Positions 1 through 6,684 of a DNA stretch of 14,339 nt are shown here, piece by piece. The notes beneath the pieces are model-generated. The model saw only the letters and a program-made list of their open reading frames with translations, did not search any database and was not told where the DNA came from. This DNA comes from CBIFWW01 sp966186435 (GTDB taxonomy: Bacteria > Pseudomonadota > Gammaproteobacteria > Enterobacterales > Enterobacteriaceae). The DNA is taken from positions 1 to 14,339 of the forward strand of contig CBIFWW010000085.1 in the NCBI GenBank assembly GCA_966186435.1, read 5' to 3'. The translations under genes and the position numbers were made by a program. The stretch's first letter is position 1; every line of letters begins with the position of its first letter.

Positions 1-126
1 GAATGCTAAATAAGTCCTTTTTTACACATTATATAATTCATTATTGAAAGGGATTTTTTTAGCACAAATCGCTAATTGAAGCGAAGCGGCGTAGAGTCTG
101 TTTTTGACCATTTTGAAAATCAAGTG
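1..126. other. AT-rich intergenic DNA upstream of the leu promoter (leuO side)
   Basis: No coding sequence is visible here. The stretch is rich in A and T, with T-runs near 17-23 and 54-60 and a TATAAT on the + strand at 32-37 (ATTATA at 28-33 gives the same hexamer on the - strand), but no convincing -35 partner for either. In relatives the gene on this side is the divergent regulator leuO, whose control region is AT-rich and silenced by H-NS. That gene would be off the left edge, so its identity is inferred from synteny only. Confidence 0.5.
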
Positions 127-156
127 TTGACAGCCAGGGGCCAATTCAAGTAACAC
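127..156 (+). promoter_or_regulatory. Candidate promoter of the leucine operon
   Basis: A perfect -35 hexamer TTGACA lies at 127-132. A weak -10-like TAACAC lies at 151-156 after an 18-base spacer, which would place the RNA start near 163. As I recall it, the E. coli leu promoter has the same look: a perfect TTGACA with a poor TAACTC-like -10. The position about 30-40 bases before the leader peptide start fits an attenuated biosynthetic operon. Confidence 0.7.
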
Positions 157-193
157 TAATTACATCGAAATTATTCTATTGGGGTTTGAATCA

Positions 194-271
194 ATGGCAC
201 ATCAACTGAACCTACTTGGCCTACTACTAAACGCATACTCTATGCGCGGTAGGCTGGTGGGTAACGTTTAA
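194..271 (+). CDS. leuL: leu operon leader peptide
   Basis: A 25-residue reading frame (ATG 194, TAA 269-271) with G-rich bases 181-184 as a possible ribosome site. It reads MAHQLNLLGLLLNAYSMRGR followed by LVGNV. Leucine codons are packed at 206-229: CTG, CTA, CTT, then CTA CTA CTA at 221-229. CTA is the rare leucine codon used in enterobacterial leu leaders, so ribosome speed over this run reports charged leucyl-tRNA. The peptide itself has no expected function after synthesis; translating it is the sensor. The E. coli leader is 28 residues with four consecutive leucine codons. Identification rests on position, codon content and the attenuator behind it. Confidence 0.93.
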   Translation: MAHQLNLLGLLLNAYSMRGRLVGNV

Positions 272-304
272 CGTTGAATTAAACACCAGACAATAAACCC
301 GCGC
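232..304 (+). promoter_or_regulatory. leu attenuator: pause hairpin and antiterminator pairing
   Basis: Alternative structures can be read directly. CGCATA (232-237) pairs with TATGCG (241-246) as a pause/preemptor hairpin directly after the CTA codons. Alternatively GCGCGG (244-249) pairs with CCGCGC (299-304), the 5' arm of the terminator, with CTGGTG (254-259) pairing with CACCAG (284-289) nested inside. A ribosome stalled at 221-229 would block the first hairpin and favour the second set, preventing termination. A ribosome that reaches the stop at 269 would cover 244-259 and let the terminator form. The pairings are seen; the mechanism is the established one for leu operons. Confidence 0.8.
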
Positions 305-322
305 CGCTGCGCGGGTTTTTTT
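295..322 (+). terminator. leu attenuator terminator
   Basis: A GC-rich hairpin CCCGCGC (298-304), loop CGCT, GCGCGGG (309-315), is followed by seven T residues (316-322) and preceded by AAA. This is a textbook intrinsic terminator between the leader peptide and leuA. Its 5' arm is also the target of the antiterminator base pairing. Confidence 0.95.
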
Positions 323-365
323 ATGCTCGCAGCGGGGCGCCCTGAACCAGGACAAGGACTAAACC

Positions 366-1937
366 ATGAGCCAACAAGTCATTATCTTCGATACAACCTT
401 GCGTGACGGTGAACAAGCGTTACAGGCAAGTCTGAGTGTGAAAGAGAAATTGCAAATCGCGTTGGCGCTGGAGCGCATGGGTATTGACGTAATGGAAGTG
501 GGCTTCCCGGTTTCTTCCCCTGGCGATTTTGAATCAGTACAGACTATCGCCCGCCAGATTAAAAATAGCCGGGTTTGCGGACTGGCCCGTTGTGTAGAAA
601 AAGATATAGATGTGGCAGCAGAGTCGCTGAAGGTGGCAGAAGCGTTCCGTATTCACACCTTTATCGCCACCTCACCAATGCATATCGCCACCAAACTGCG
701 TAGCACCCTGGATGAGGTTATCGAACGTGCCATTTATATGATTAAGCGTGCACGTAATTATACCGATGACGTTGAGTTCTCCTGTGAAGATGCCGGGCGC
801 ACTCCAATCGCCGACTTGGCCCGGGTGGTGGAAGCTGCCATTAACGCCGGCGCTACTACCGTTAACCTGCCTGATACCGTCGGTTACACCACCCCCTATG
901 AATACGGCAATATGATATCCGGGTTGTATGAGCGCGTACCCAATATTGACCGAGCCATTATCTCCGTTCACACCCACGACGATCTGGGAATGGCCGTCGG
1001 CAATGCCATTGCCGCTGTGCAAGCCGGCGCTCGCCAGGTTGAGGGCACCCTGAATGGTCTGGGTGAGCGCGCCGGGAACTGCGCTTTGGAAGAAGTGATT
1101 ATGGCGATAAAAACCCGCCAGCAGTTTATGAACGTCCACACCAACATCCATCATCAGGAAATCTGGCGCACCAGCCAGACCGTCAGCCAGATTTGCAATA
1201 TGCCAATCCCGGCCAACAAAGCCGTGGTGGGGGCTAACGCTTTCGCCCACTCCTCAGGTATCCATCAGGATGGGGTGCTGAAAAACCGCGAAAACTACGA
1301 AATCATGACCCCAGAGTCCATTGGACTGAATCAAATCCAGCTGAACCTGACCTCGCGCTCCGGCCGTGCCGCCGTAAAGCACCGTATGGAAGAGATGGGT
1401 TACCAGGAGACAGATTACAGTATGGATCAGCTGTACGACGCTTTCCTGAAACTGGCAGACAAGAAAGGCCAGGTATTTGATTACGATTTGGAAGCACTGG
1501 CCTTTATCAATAATCAGCAGGAAGAGTATGAACACTTCCGCCTGGACGCATTCAACGTTCAGTCTGGCTCTAACACCCTGGCGACAGCCTCCGTTCAGTT
1601 GGCTGTGGGTGGGGAAGTGAAAGCCGAAGCCGCCAATGGTAATGGCCCGGTGGATGCGGTGTATCAGGCTATTAACCGTATTACTCAGTACGACATCGAG
1701 TTGGTGAAATATCAGCTGGGTGCCAAAGGCCAGGGTAAAAATGCCCTAGGGCAGGTAGATATTGTGGTCGCCCATAATGGCCGCCGCTTCCACGGTATTG
1801 GCCTGGCAACGGATATTGTTGAATCATCGGCCCAGGCCATGGTTAACGTGCTGAACAATATCTGGCGTGCTGGCGAAGTCGAAAAGGAATTGCAGCGCAA
1901 GTTGCATAATAAAGAACACAACCAGGAAACCGTGTGA
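366..1937 (+). CDS. leuA: 2-isopropylmalate synthase
   Basis: LeuA condenses acetyl-CoA with 2-oxoisovalerate to give 2-isopropylmalate, the first committed step of leucine synthesis, in the cytoplasm. The protein is 523 residues, the same length as the E. coli enzyme. The N-terminal HMGL-like TIM barrel carries DTTLRDGEQ (9-17, metal ligand Asp14) and the metal-binding HTHDD with His202 and His204, followed by GLGERAGNC. The C-terminal part, from about residue 390, is the regulatory domain that binds leucine for feedback inhibition. The start at ATG 366 has AAGGA at 354-358, 7 bases upstream. It is the first structural gene after the attenuator, and leuB follows after a single base, so the two are likely translationally coupled. 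Confidence 0.98.
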   Translation: MSQQVIIFDTTLRDGEQALQASLSVKEKLQIALALERMGIDVMEVGFPVSSPGDFESVQTIARQIKNSRVCGLARCVEKDIDVAAESLKVAEAFRIHTFIATSPMHIATKLRSTLDEVIERAIYMIKRARNYTDDVEFSCEDAGRTPIADLARVVEAAINAGATTVNLPDTVGYTTPYEYGNMISGLYERVPNIDRAIISVHTHDDLGMAVGNAIAAVQAGARQVEGTLNGLGERAGNCALEEVIMAIKTRQQFMNVHTNIHHQEIWRTSQTVSQICNMPIPANKAVVGANAFAHSSGIHQDGVLKNRENYEIMTPESIGLNQIQLNLTSRSGRAAVKHRMEEMGYQETDYSMDQLYDAFLKLADKKGQVFDYDLEALAFINNQQEEYEHFRLDAFNVQSGSNTLATASVQLAVGGEVKAEAANGNGPVDAVYQAINRITQYDIELVKYQLGAKGQGKNALGQVDIVVAHNGRRFHGIGLATDIVESSAQAMVNVLNNIWRAGEVEKELQRKLHNKEHNQETV

Positions 1938-1938
1938 C

Positions 1939-3030
1939 ATGTCTAAGACTCATCATATTGCAGTATTAGCGGGTGATGGTATTGGCCCGGAAGTCATGGC
2001 TCAGGCATTAAAAGTGCTGGAAGCCGTTCGCCAACGTTTTGGTATGCGCATCACCACAAGTCATTTTGATGTGGGCGGTGCCGCCATTGATAACCACGGG
2101 CAGCCACTGCCGCAGGCAACCGTTGAAGGCTGTGAGCAGGCCGATGCCATTCTGTTTGGCTCCGTGGGTGGCCCGAAGTGGGAACACTTACCGCCTAATG
2201 ACCAGCCAGAGCGCGGTGCGCTGCTGCCGCTGCGTAAACACTTTAAGCTGTTTAGCAACCTGCGCCCTGCCCGGCTGTACCAAGGGCTGGAAGCCTTCTG
2301 CCCGCTGCGCGCTGATATTGCTGCCAATGGCTTTGATATCCTGTGCGTTCGTGAGCTGACCGGCGGGATCTACTTTGGTCAGCCTAAGGGGCGTGAAGGA
2401 TCCGGTATCCATGAAAAAGCCTTCGATACCGAGGTATATCACCGTTTTGAAATCGAGCGGATTGCCCGAATTGCTTTTGAGTCGGCCCGTAAGCGGCGCG
2501 GCATCGTGACCTCTATCGACAAAGCCAACGTGCTGCAAACCTCACTGCTGTGGCGTGAAATCGTCAATGAAATCGCCAAAGAGTACCCGGACGTGGCGCT
2601 GTCCCATATGTATATCGATAACGCCACCATGCAGCTGATCAAAGACCCTTCCCAGTTCGATGTGCTGCTGTGCTCTAACCTGTTTGGCGACATCTTGTCT
2701 GACGAATGCGCCATGATCACCGGCTCCATGGGGATGCTGCCATCCGCCAGCCTGAACGAACACGGCTTCGGTCTGTACGAACCCGCCGGTGGCTCTGCGC
2801 CAGATATCGCTGGCAAAGATGTTGCCAACCCAGTGGCGCAGATCCTGTCACTGGCACTGTTGTTACGCTATAGCCTGCAAGCAGAAGACGCCGCTCAGGC
2901 TATCGAAGCCGCGATTAATCAGGCACTGGAAAATGGTTTCCGCACCAGCGATCTGGCCCGCGGCACCCAAGCTATTGGCACGTCCGAAATGGGCGATATC
3001 ATTGCGCGTTATGTCGCGGAAGGGGTTTAA
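1939..3030 (+). CDS. leuB: 3-isopropylmalate dehydrogenase
   Basis: LeuB oxidises and decarboxylates 3-isopropylmalate with NAD+ to 2-oxoisocaproate, which leucine transamination then uses. The chosen ATG 1939 gives 363 residues starting MSKTHHIAVLAGDGIGPEV, matching the usual family start. A longer in-frame reading from 1867 lies inside leuA and adds 24 residues not found in the family, so I reject it. Visible motifs are RELTGGIYFG (138-147), DKANVL with Lys195, the Mg-binding FGDILSDE (Asp251, Asp255) and the cofactor loop EPAGGSAPDIAGK. An AGGA at 1924-1927 inside the end of leuA is its ribosome site. leuC starts two bases after its stop. Confidence 0.98.
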   Translation: MSKTHHIAVLAGDGIGPEVMAQALKVLEAVRQRFGMRITTSHFDVGGAAIDNHGQPLPQATVEGCEQADAILFGSVGGPKWEHLPPNDQPERGALLPLRKHFKLFSNLRPARLYQGLEAFCPLRADIAANGFDILCVRELTGGIYFGQPKGREGSGIHEKAFDTEVYHRFEIERIARIAFESARKRRGIVTSIDKANVLQTSLLWREIVNEIAKEYPDVALSHMYIDNATMQLIKDPSQFDVLLCSNLFGDILSDECAMITGSMGMLPSASLNEHGFGLYEPAGGSAPDIAGKDVANPVAQILSLALLLRYSLQAEDAAQAIEAAINQALENGFRTSDLARGTQAIGTSEMGDIIARYVAEGV

Positions 3031-3032
3031 TC

Positions 3033-4433
3033 ATGGCAAAAACACTGTATCAGAAACTGTTCGATGCCCATGTGGTGCACGATGCCCCTAATGAAACGCC
3101 GCTGCTGTATATCGACCGCCACCTGGTTCATGAAGTGACCTCTCCTCAGGCTTTCGACGGGCTGCGGGCGCACAATCGCCCGGTTCGTCACCCGGAGAAA
3201 ACTTTTGCCACCATGGATCACAACGTCTCCACCCAGACTAAAGACATTAATGCCAGCGGTGAGATGGCCCGTATCCAGATGCAGGAGCTGATCAAGAACT
3301 GCAAAGAGTTCGGCGTGGAATTGTATGACTTGAATCACCCGTACCAAGGGATTGTTCATGTGATGGGGCCTGAACAAGGGGTGACATTGCCGGGGATGAC
3401 TATCGTGTGTGGGGATTCCCACACCGCCACCCACGGTGCCTTTGGCGCGCTGGCCTTTGGTATCGGTACTTCAGAAGTTGAACACGTTTTGGCGACCCAA
3501 ACCCTGAAACAGGGCCGGGCCAAAACCATGAAAATTGAAGTCACCGGCCAGGCGGCACCCGGTATCACCGCCAAAGATATTGTGCTGGCAATTATTGGTA
3601 AAACCGGTAGTGCGGGCGGCACCGGCCACGTGGTGGAATTCTGTGGCCCGGCTATCCAGGCTCTGAGCATGGAGGGCCGTATGACTCTGTGCAATATGGC
3701 AATCGAAATGGGGGCCAAAGCCGGTCTGGTTGCTCCTGATGAAACCACTTTCAACTATGTTCGTGGCCGCCAGCATGCGCCAAAGGGCGAGCATTTTGAA
3801 GAAGCCGTCGCTTACTGGAAAACCTTCCACACTGATGCAGATGCTAGCTTCGACAGCACTGTCACCCTGCGTGCTGAAGATATTGCCCCTCAGGTGACCT
3901 GGGGAACCAACCCCGGCCAGGTGATTTCCGTTACTGAAATCATTCCTGACCCGGCCTCCTTTAGCGACCCGGTGGAGCGGGCCTCCGCTGAAAAAGCGCT
4001 GGCATATATGGGGCTGAAATCCGGTATTCCTTTGACCGATGTTGCCATCGATAAAGTGTTTATCGGCTCTTGCACTAACTCCCGTATTGAGGATTTGCGG
4101 GCCGCCGCCCAGATTGCCAAAGGGCGTAAAGTCGCACCGGGTGTGGTGGCGATGGTGGTGCCAGGTTCAGGCCCGGTAAAAGCCCAGGCGGAAGCCGAAG
4201 GGCTGGATAAGATTTTTATCGAAGCCGGTTTTGAGTGGCGTCTGCCGGGCTGTTCCATGTGCCTGGCGATGAATAACGATCGTCTGAACCCTGGCGAGCG
4301 CTGTGCCTCCACCAGCAACCGTAATTTCGAAGGCCGTCAGGGCCGCGGTGGGCGTACACACCTGGTCAGCCCGGCGATGGCCGCCGCTGCGGCGGTAACC
4401 GGCCGCTTCGCTGATATTCGCGCAATGCAATAA
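3033..4433 (+). CDS. leuC: 3-isopropylmalate dehydratase, large subunit
   Basis: LeuC with LeuD forms isopropylmalate isomerase, which moves the hydroxyl group of 2-isopropylmalate to give 3-isopropylmalate by dehydration and rehydration on a 4Fe-4S cluster. The protein is 466 residues, the normal length, and belongs to the aconitase family. The three cluster cysteines are in place: Cys347 in FIGSCTNSR, and Cys407 and Cys410 in LPGCSMCLAMN. The aconitase-type GDSHTATHGAFG is also present. GGAAGGGG at 3018-3025 gives the start ATG 3033 good ribosome spacing. Its TAA overlaps the Shine-Dalgarno of leuD, which suits balanced synthesis of the two subunits. Confidence 0.98.
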   Translation: MAKTLYQKLFDAHVVHDAPNETPLLYIDRHLVHEVTSPQAFDGLRAHNRPVRHPEKTFATMDHNVSTQTKDINASGEMARIQMQELIKNCKEFGVELYDLNHPYQGIVHVMGPEQGVTLPGMTIVCGDSHTATHGAFGALAFGIGTSEVEHVLATQTLKQGRAKTMKIEVTGQAAPGITAKDIVLAIIGKTGSAGGTGHVVEFCGPAIQALSMEGRMTLCNMAIEMGAKAGLVAPDETTFNYVRGRQHAPKGEHFEEAVAYWKTFHTDADASFDSTVTLRAEDIAPQVTWGTNPGQVISVTEIIPDPASFSDPVERASAEKALAYMGLKSGIPLTDVAIDKVFIGSCTNSRIEDLRAAAQIAKGRKVAPGVVAMVVPGSGPVKAQAEAEGLDKIFIEAGFEWRLPGCSMCLAMNNDRLNPGERCASTSNRNFEGRQGRGGRTHLVSPAMAAAAAVTGRFADIRAMQ

Positions 4434-4444
4434 GGAGCCGGACA

Positions 4445-5050
4445 ATGGCTGAGAAGTTTGTAAAACATACCGGGTTGGTGGTGCCATTGGATGCCGCGAA
4501 TGTGGATACCGATGCAATCATCCCTAAGCAGTTCCTGCAAAAGGTAACCCGCACCGGGTTTGGCGCCCATCTGTTTAATGACTGGCGTTTCCTGGATGAC
4601 CAGGGCCAGCAGCCTAATCCGGAGTTTGTGCTTAACTTCCCGGAGTATCAGGGTGCCTCCATCCTGTTAGCCCGTGAGAACTTTGGCTGTGGATCTTCCC
4701 GGGAGCATGCGCCTTGGGCATTGACTGATTACGGTTTCAAAGTGGTTATCGCGCCAAGCTTTGCCGATATCTTTTACGGCAACAGCTTTAATAACCAATT
4801 GCTGCCGGTCAAACTGAGCGATGAGCAGGTGGATGAACTGTTTGCTCAGGTGAAAGCCAACCCGGGCATCACCTTTACCGTGGATCTGGAATCCATGGAA
4901 GTGATCGCCGGGGATCGGACTTACGCTTTCACTCTGGATGCTTTCCGCCGCCACTGTATGATGAACGGCCTGGATAGTATTGGCCTGACGTTACAGCATC
5001 AGTCGGCGATTTCTGATTACGAAGCCCAGCTACCCGGCTTTATGCGCTGA
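4445..5050 (+). CDS. leuD: 3-isopropylmalate dehydratase, small subunit
   Basis: LeuD is the small partner of LeuC and corresponds to the swivelling C-terminal domain of aconitase, which helps recognise the substrate. The protein is 201 residues, as in E. coli. Visible family features are the N-terminal LDAANVDTDAIIPKQFL, the ARENFGCGSSREHAPWAL loop that contacts substrate, and FADIFYGNSFNN. AAGGAG at 4432-4437 overlaps the leuC stop codon and sits 7 bases before the ATG. It is the last gene of the operon, and a strong hairpin with a T-run follows 15 bases after the stop. Confidence 0.98.
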   Translation: MAEKFVKHTGLVVPLDAANVDTDAIIPKQFLQKVTRTGFGAHLFNDWRFLDDQGQQPNPEFVLNFPEYQGASILLARENFGCGSSREHAPWALTDYGFKVVIAPSFADIFYGNSFNNQLLPVKLSDEQVDELFAQVKANPGITFTVDLESMEVIAGDRTYAFTLDAFRRHCMMNGLDSIGLTLQHQSAISDYEAQLPGFMR

Positions 5051-5065
5051 GTTTTAATCGACTTT

Positions 5066-5093
5066 AAGGGCGCTCAATTGAGCGCCTTTTTTT
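5066..5093. terminator. Terminator after leuD, palindromic and shared with convergent setA
   Basis: A perfect stem GGCGCTC (5069-5075), loop AATT, GAGCGCC (5080-5086) is followed on the + strand by seven T residues (5087-5093). It is a strong terminator for leuABCD. The setA stop codon (bases 5092-5094 on the - strand) lies inside the T-run, so the same palindrome is the first structure after setA. In the - direction the following bases are CTTAAAG rather than a clean T-run, so termination of setA there is likely weaker. Confidence 0.9.
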
Positions 5094-6273
5094 ATGCTTC
5101 CCGTGCCCGGCTGGTGAGCCAAAGTGCCAGCAACGCAATCCCGGCAATCGCCATATAGACCGAACTGTGCCCGAAGCGTTGAGATAACGCCCCCTGGAGA
5201 ACCCCCGCCAGGATTACTCCCGTAGAAATGCTGTTAGTAAACAAGGTGGTGGCTGAACCGGCCCTACCCGGCATCAGATCCTGGAACCACAGCATGCCGA
5301 TCCCGGCCACGATACCGATAAATACCGCATTAAATAGCTGCAATACGATTAACGCGGTGCGAGTGTGAAACAGGATCAACCCCACATAAAACAGTAACCC
5401 GGCAGTAACCGCCACCAGCATCATCGGCCGCTTGCCGAAGCGCTTTACCAACATACCCGCCAGGATCATCGCCGGGATCTCCAGGCCCGCCGCTGTCCCC
5501 ATCAATGCCCCCGCCAATTTGTCCGGCAGCCCTAAATCACTACTGATCCATAATGGCATATCGATGATATACATCGTATTACAGGTCCACATCAGCATGG
5601 AGGCAAAAAACAAGCAGCGGACGTTACTGTCCTTCCAACCGCTGATTTCCGTCACTGCAATATCAGCGGCTGTACGCTGGTGGCAGGCCACAGAAGGCAA
5701 GGCGACGGCAATCAGTATCAGGCATAGGATGAAGATACCCGCAGCAATCAGGAACATGGCGGTAAAGCCATAGTTCAGCGCCAACATAAAGGAGAGCGGT
5801 GGGCCGATAACCCAGGCAAGAGAGAGTTGGGCGCGCATAATCGAACTGAACATTACTACTTCCCGGGCGGAACTATCGGCATACTCCCGGGCGAGGGCAA
5901 AGATTTGTGGCATGGCAGTGTTCGCCAGAGCCGCCAGCATCACCCCGGCGGTGATGAGCGTCAGATAATGGCGATTAAAAGAAAATAGGGTGCAGTTTGC
6001 CACGGCCATTACACAACAAAACAAGATCAGTTTACGCCTGTCGCCCCCGGCATCAGAGCGTTTTGCCAACACCAGGCTAACGGCGATCCCCGCCACGGCG
6101 TTAACCGTGTAAAACAGCCCCACCCAAAACGGCGGTGCCTGCACTTCCCGGGTCAGGAACAGGCTTAAGGTCGGTGCCTGTAATGCCCCGGCAACCCCCA
6201 TCATAAATGCCACCGCCATAAACGCCATGAATACCCGATTCAGACGACGGCCCTGGGTGAGTAACCACATCAT
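5092..6273 (-). CDS. setA: Sugar efflux transporter SetA (MFS)
   Basis: SetA is an inner-membrane major facilitator protein that exports glucose, lactose and sugar analogues by proton antiport and helps cells during glucose-phosphate stress. The chosen start is ATG 6273 (MMWLL), giving 393 residues, close to the 392 of E. coli SetA (MIWIM). AAGGA sits six bases upstream. A TTG two codons earlier (6279) would abut the Shine-Dalgarno and is rejected. About 12 hydrophobic segments are visible. Near-identical stretches to E. coli SetA include FMMGVAGALQAPTLSLFL, NTMYIIDMPLWIS, the TAAGLEIPAMILAG region and FQDLMPGRAGSATTLF. It lies 48 bases after the SgrS terminator on the same strand, so read-through from the sgrS promoter is the likely source of its mRNA. 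Confidence 0.97.
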   Translation of the reverse strand: MMWLLTQGRRLNRVFMAFMAVAFMMGVAGALQAPTLSLFLTREVQAPPFWVGLFYTVNAVAGIAVSLVLAKRSDAGGDRRKLILFCCVMAVANCTLFSFNRHYLTLITAGVMLAALANTAMPQIFALAREYADSSAREVVMFSSIMRAQLSLAWVIGPPLSFMLALNYGFTAMFLIAAGIFILCLILIAVALPSVACHQRTAADIAVTEISGWKDSNVRCLFFASMLMWTCNTMYIIDMPLWISSDLGLPDKLAGALMGTAAGLEIPAMILAGMLVKRFGKRPMMLVAVTAGLLFYVGLILFHTRTALIVLQLFNAVFIGIVAGIGMLWFQDLMPGRAGSATTLFTNSISTGVILAGVLQGALSQRFGHSSVYMAIAGIALLALWLTSRAREA

Positions 6274-6322
6274 ATTCAATCCTTGGATGAAATGTATCTA
6301 TCAACTGGCTGAATAATAAACT

Positions 6323-6352
6323 AAAAAAGCCAGCTGTTAGCAACAGCTGGCT
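6323..6352 (-). terminator. SgrS intrinsic terminator
   Basis: On the - strand, a perfect 11-bp stem AGCCAGCTGTT (6352-6342), loop GCT, AACAGCTGGCT (6338-6328) is followed by a run of T residues (A 6323-6328 on the + strand). In SgrS the terminator hairpin and its poly-U tail are also the Hfq binding site. Read-through would feed setA. Confidence 0.95.
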
Positions 6353-6391
6353 GGTGAATAGCACCAAAACTCAGTCACACTTGATGTCTGC

Positions 6392-6595
6392 CTAACCCCT
6401 CCACTCGCCAGAGTGGCGTGTGGGTTGGGTTAAGTTAGCGCCCAACGTTACCGGGTAGGTAACCTCCCACTGCATGATATCGTCGAGCAACTTCATACGA
6501 TCCTGGGGTGTCAGGCGGGCCAGCCATCCACGCGCCAGATTTTTTGTCGCCTTGAAGTAACGCAGCCAGTATTCACGCGATGATAACGTGTTCAT
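6392..6595 (-). CDS. sgrT: SgrT, inhibitor peptide of the glucose PTS, long form
   Basis: SgrT is a small protein encoded inside SgrS that binds the glucose transporter EIICB-Glc (PtsG) and blocks uptake. Start ATG 6595 follows GGAGG (6605-6601) with five bases between, exactly parallel to E. coli; the GTG at 6601 overlaps the Shine-Dalgarno and is rejected. The result is 67 residues, against 43 in E. coli. The core lines up with E. coli SgrT: YWLRYFKATKNLARGW and RMKLLDDIMQWE match FYQHYFTATAKLCWLRW and LTMLEGLMQWD. After MQWE there is a tail of about 22 residues with no E. coli counterpart. It ends with TAG, 11 bases before the SgrS pairing region. Confidence 0.93.
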   Translation of the reverse strand: MNTLSSREYWLRYFKATKNLARGWLARLTPQDRMKLLDDIMQWEVTYPVTLGANLTQPTRHSGEWRG

Positions 6596-6616
6596 AGGCA
6601 CCTCCTTGCTTTCATC

Positions 6617-6684
6617 TGCATTAATTATTGGCTTAATATAGGGAAAGATAAATTGCTGACTTCAACGGAAGGAGTTCCCCTTTT
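6617..6684. promoter_or_regulatory. Divergent sgrS / sgrR promoter region
   Basis: The short gap between the inferred SgrS start (6616) and the sgrR ATG (6685) must hold both promoters and the SgrR site. On the - strand AATAAT (6629-6624) is a plausible sgrS -10, with a poor TTTATC (6652-6647) at -35 after 17 bases, as expected for an activator-dependent promoter. On the + strand TAATAT (6634-6639) is a possible sgrR -10 with a weak -35. In E. coli SgrR activates sgrS and represses itself from this interval. Exact sites are not resolved. AAGGAG (6669-6674), 10 bases before ATG, is the sgrR ribosome site. Confidence 0.6.

Larger units (their letters stand above)
6322..6616 (-). ncRNA. sgrS: SgrS small RNA (glucose-phosphate stress regulator)
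   Basis: SgrS is an Hfq-dependent RNA that pairs with ptsG and other mRNAs to block translation and promote decay when sugar phosphates build up. The pairing region GTGTGACTGAGTTTTGGTG (- strand, 6380 to 6362) differs from the E. coli one as I remember it by a single base. The 5' end is placed at the G of GATGAAAGCAAGGAGGTGCC (6616), which parallels the mapped E. coli start. The 3' end is set by an 11-bp terminator hairpin and its T-run. The deduced length is about 295 nt against 227 in E. coli; the difference is mostly a longer sgrT frame. Ends are inferred, not mapped. It is transcribed divergently from sgrR and upstream of setA. Confidence 0.95.

Noticed and set aside
32..37. TATAAT near the left edge
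   Set aside because: It lies in AT-rich DNA without a -35 partner on either strand within the visible sequence.
263..275. Repeated AACGTT (263-268 and 270-275) after the leuL codons
   Set aside because: The copies are too close to form a useful stem, and they lie in the spacer of the antiterminator. I see no separate role.
672..1250. 192-residue open frame antisense to leuA
   Set aside because: It mirrors the codon pattern of leuA, shows no recognisable domain and has no ribosome site. The same holds for antisense frames at 1254-1535, 2188-2828, 3027-3830, 3890-4570, 10227-10712 and 13258-13827.
1867..1938. 24-residue N-terminal extension of leuB
   Set aside because: It overlaps leuA, adds residues absent from the family, and ATG 1939 has its own AGGA and the standard MSKTHH start.
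6101..6367. 88-residue - strand frame spanning the SgrS terminator and the setA start
   Set aside because: It is out of frame with setA, crosses the strong SgrS terminator, and its downstream part is a shifted reading of setA codons.
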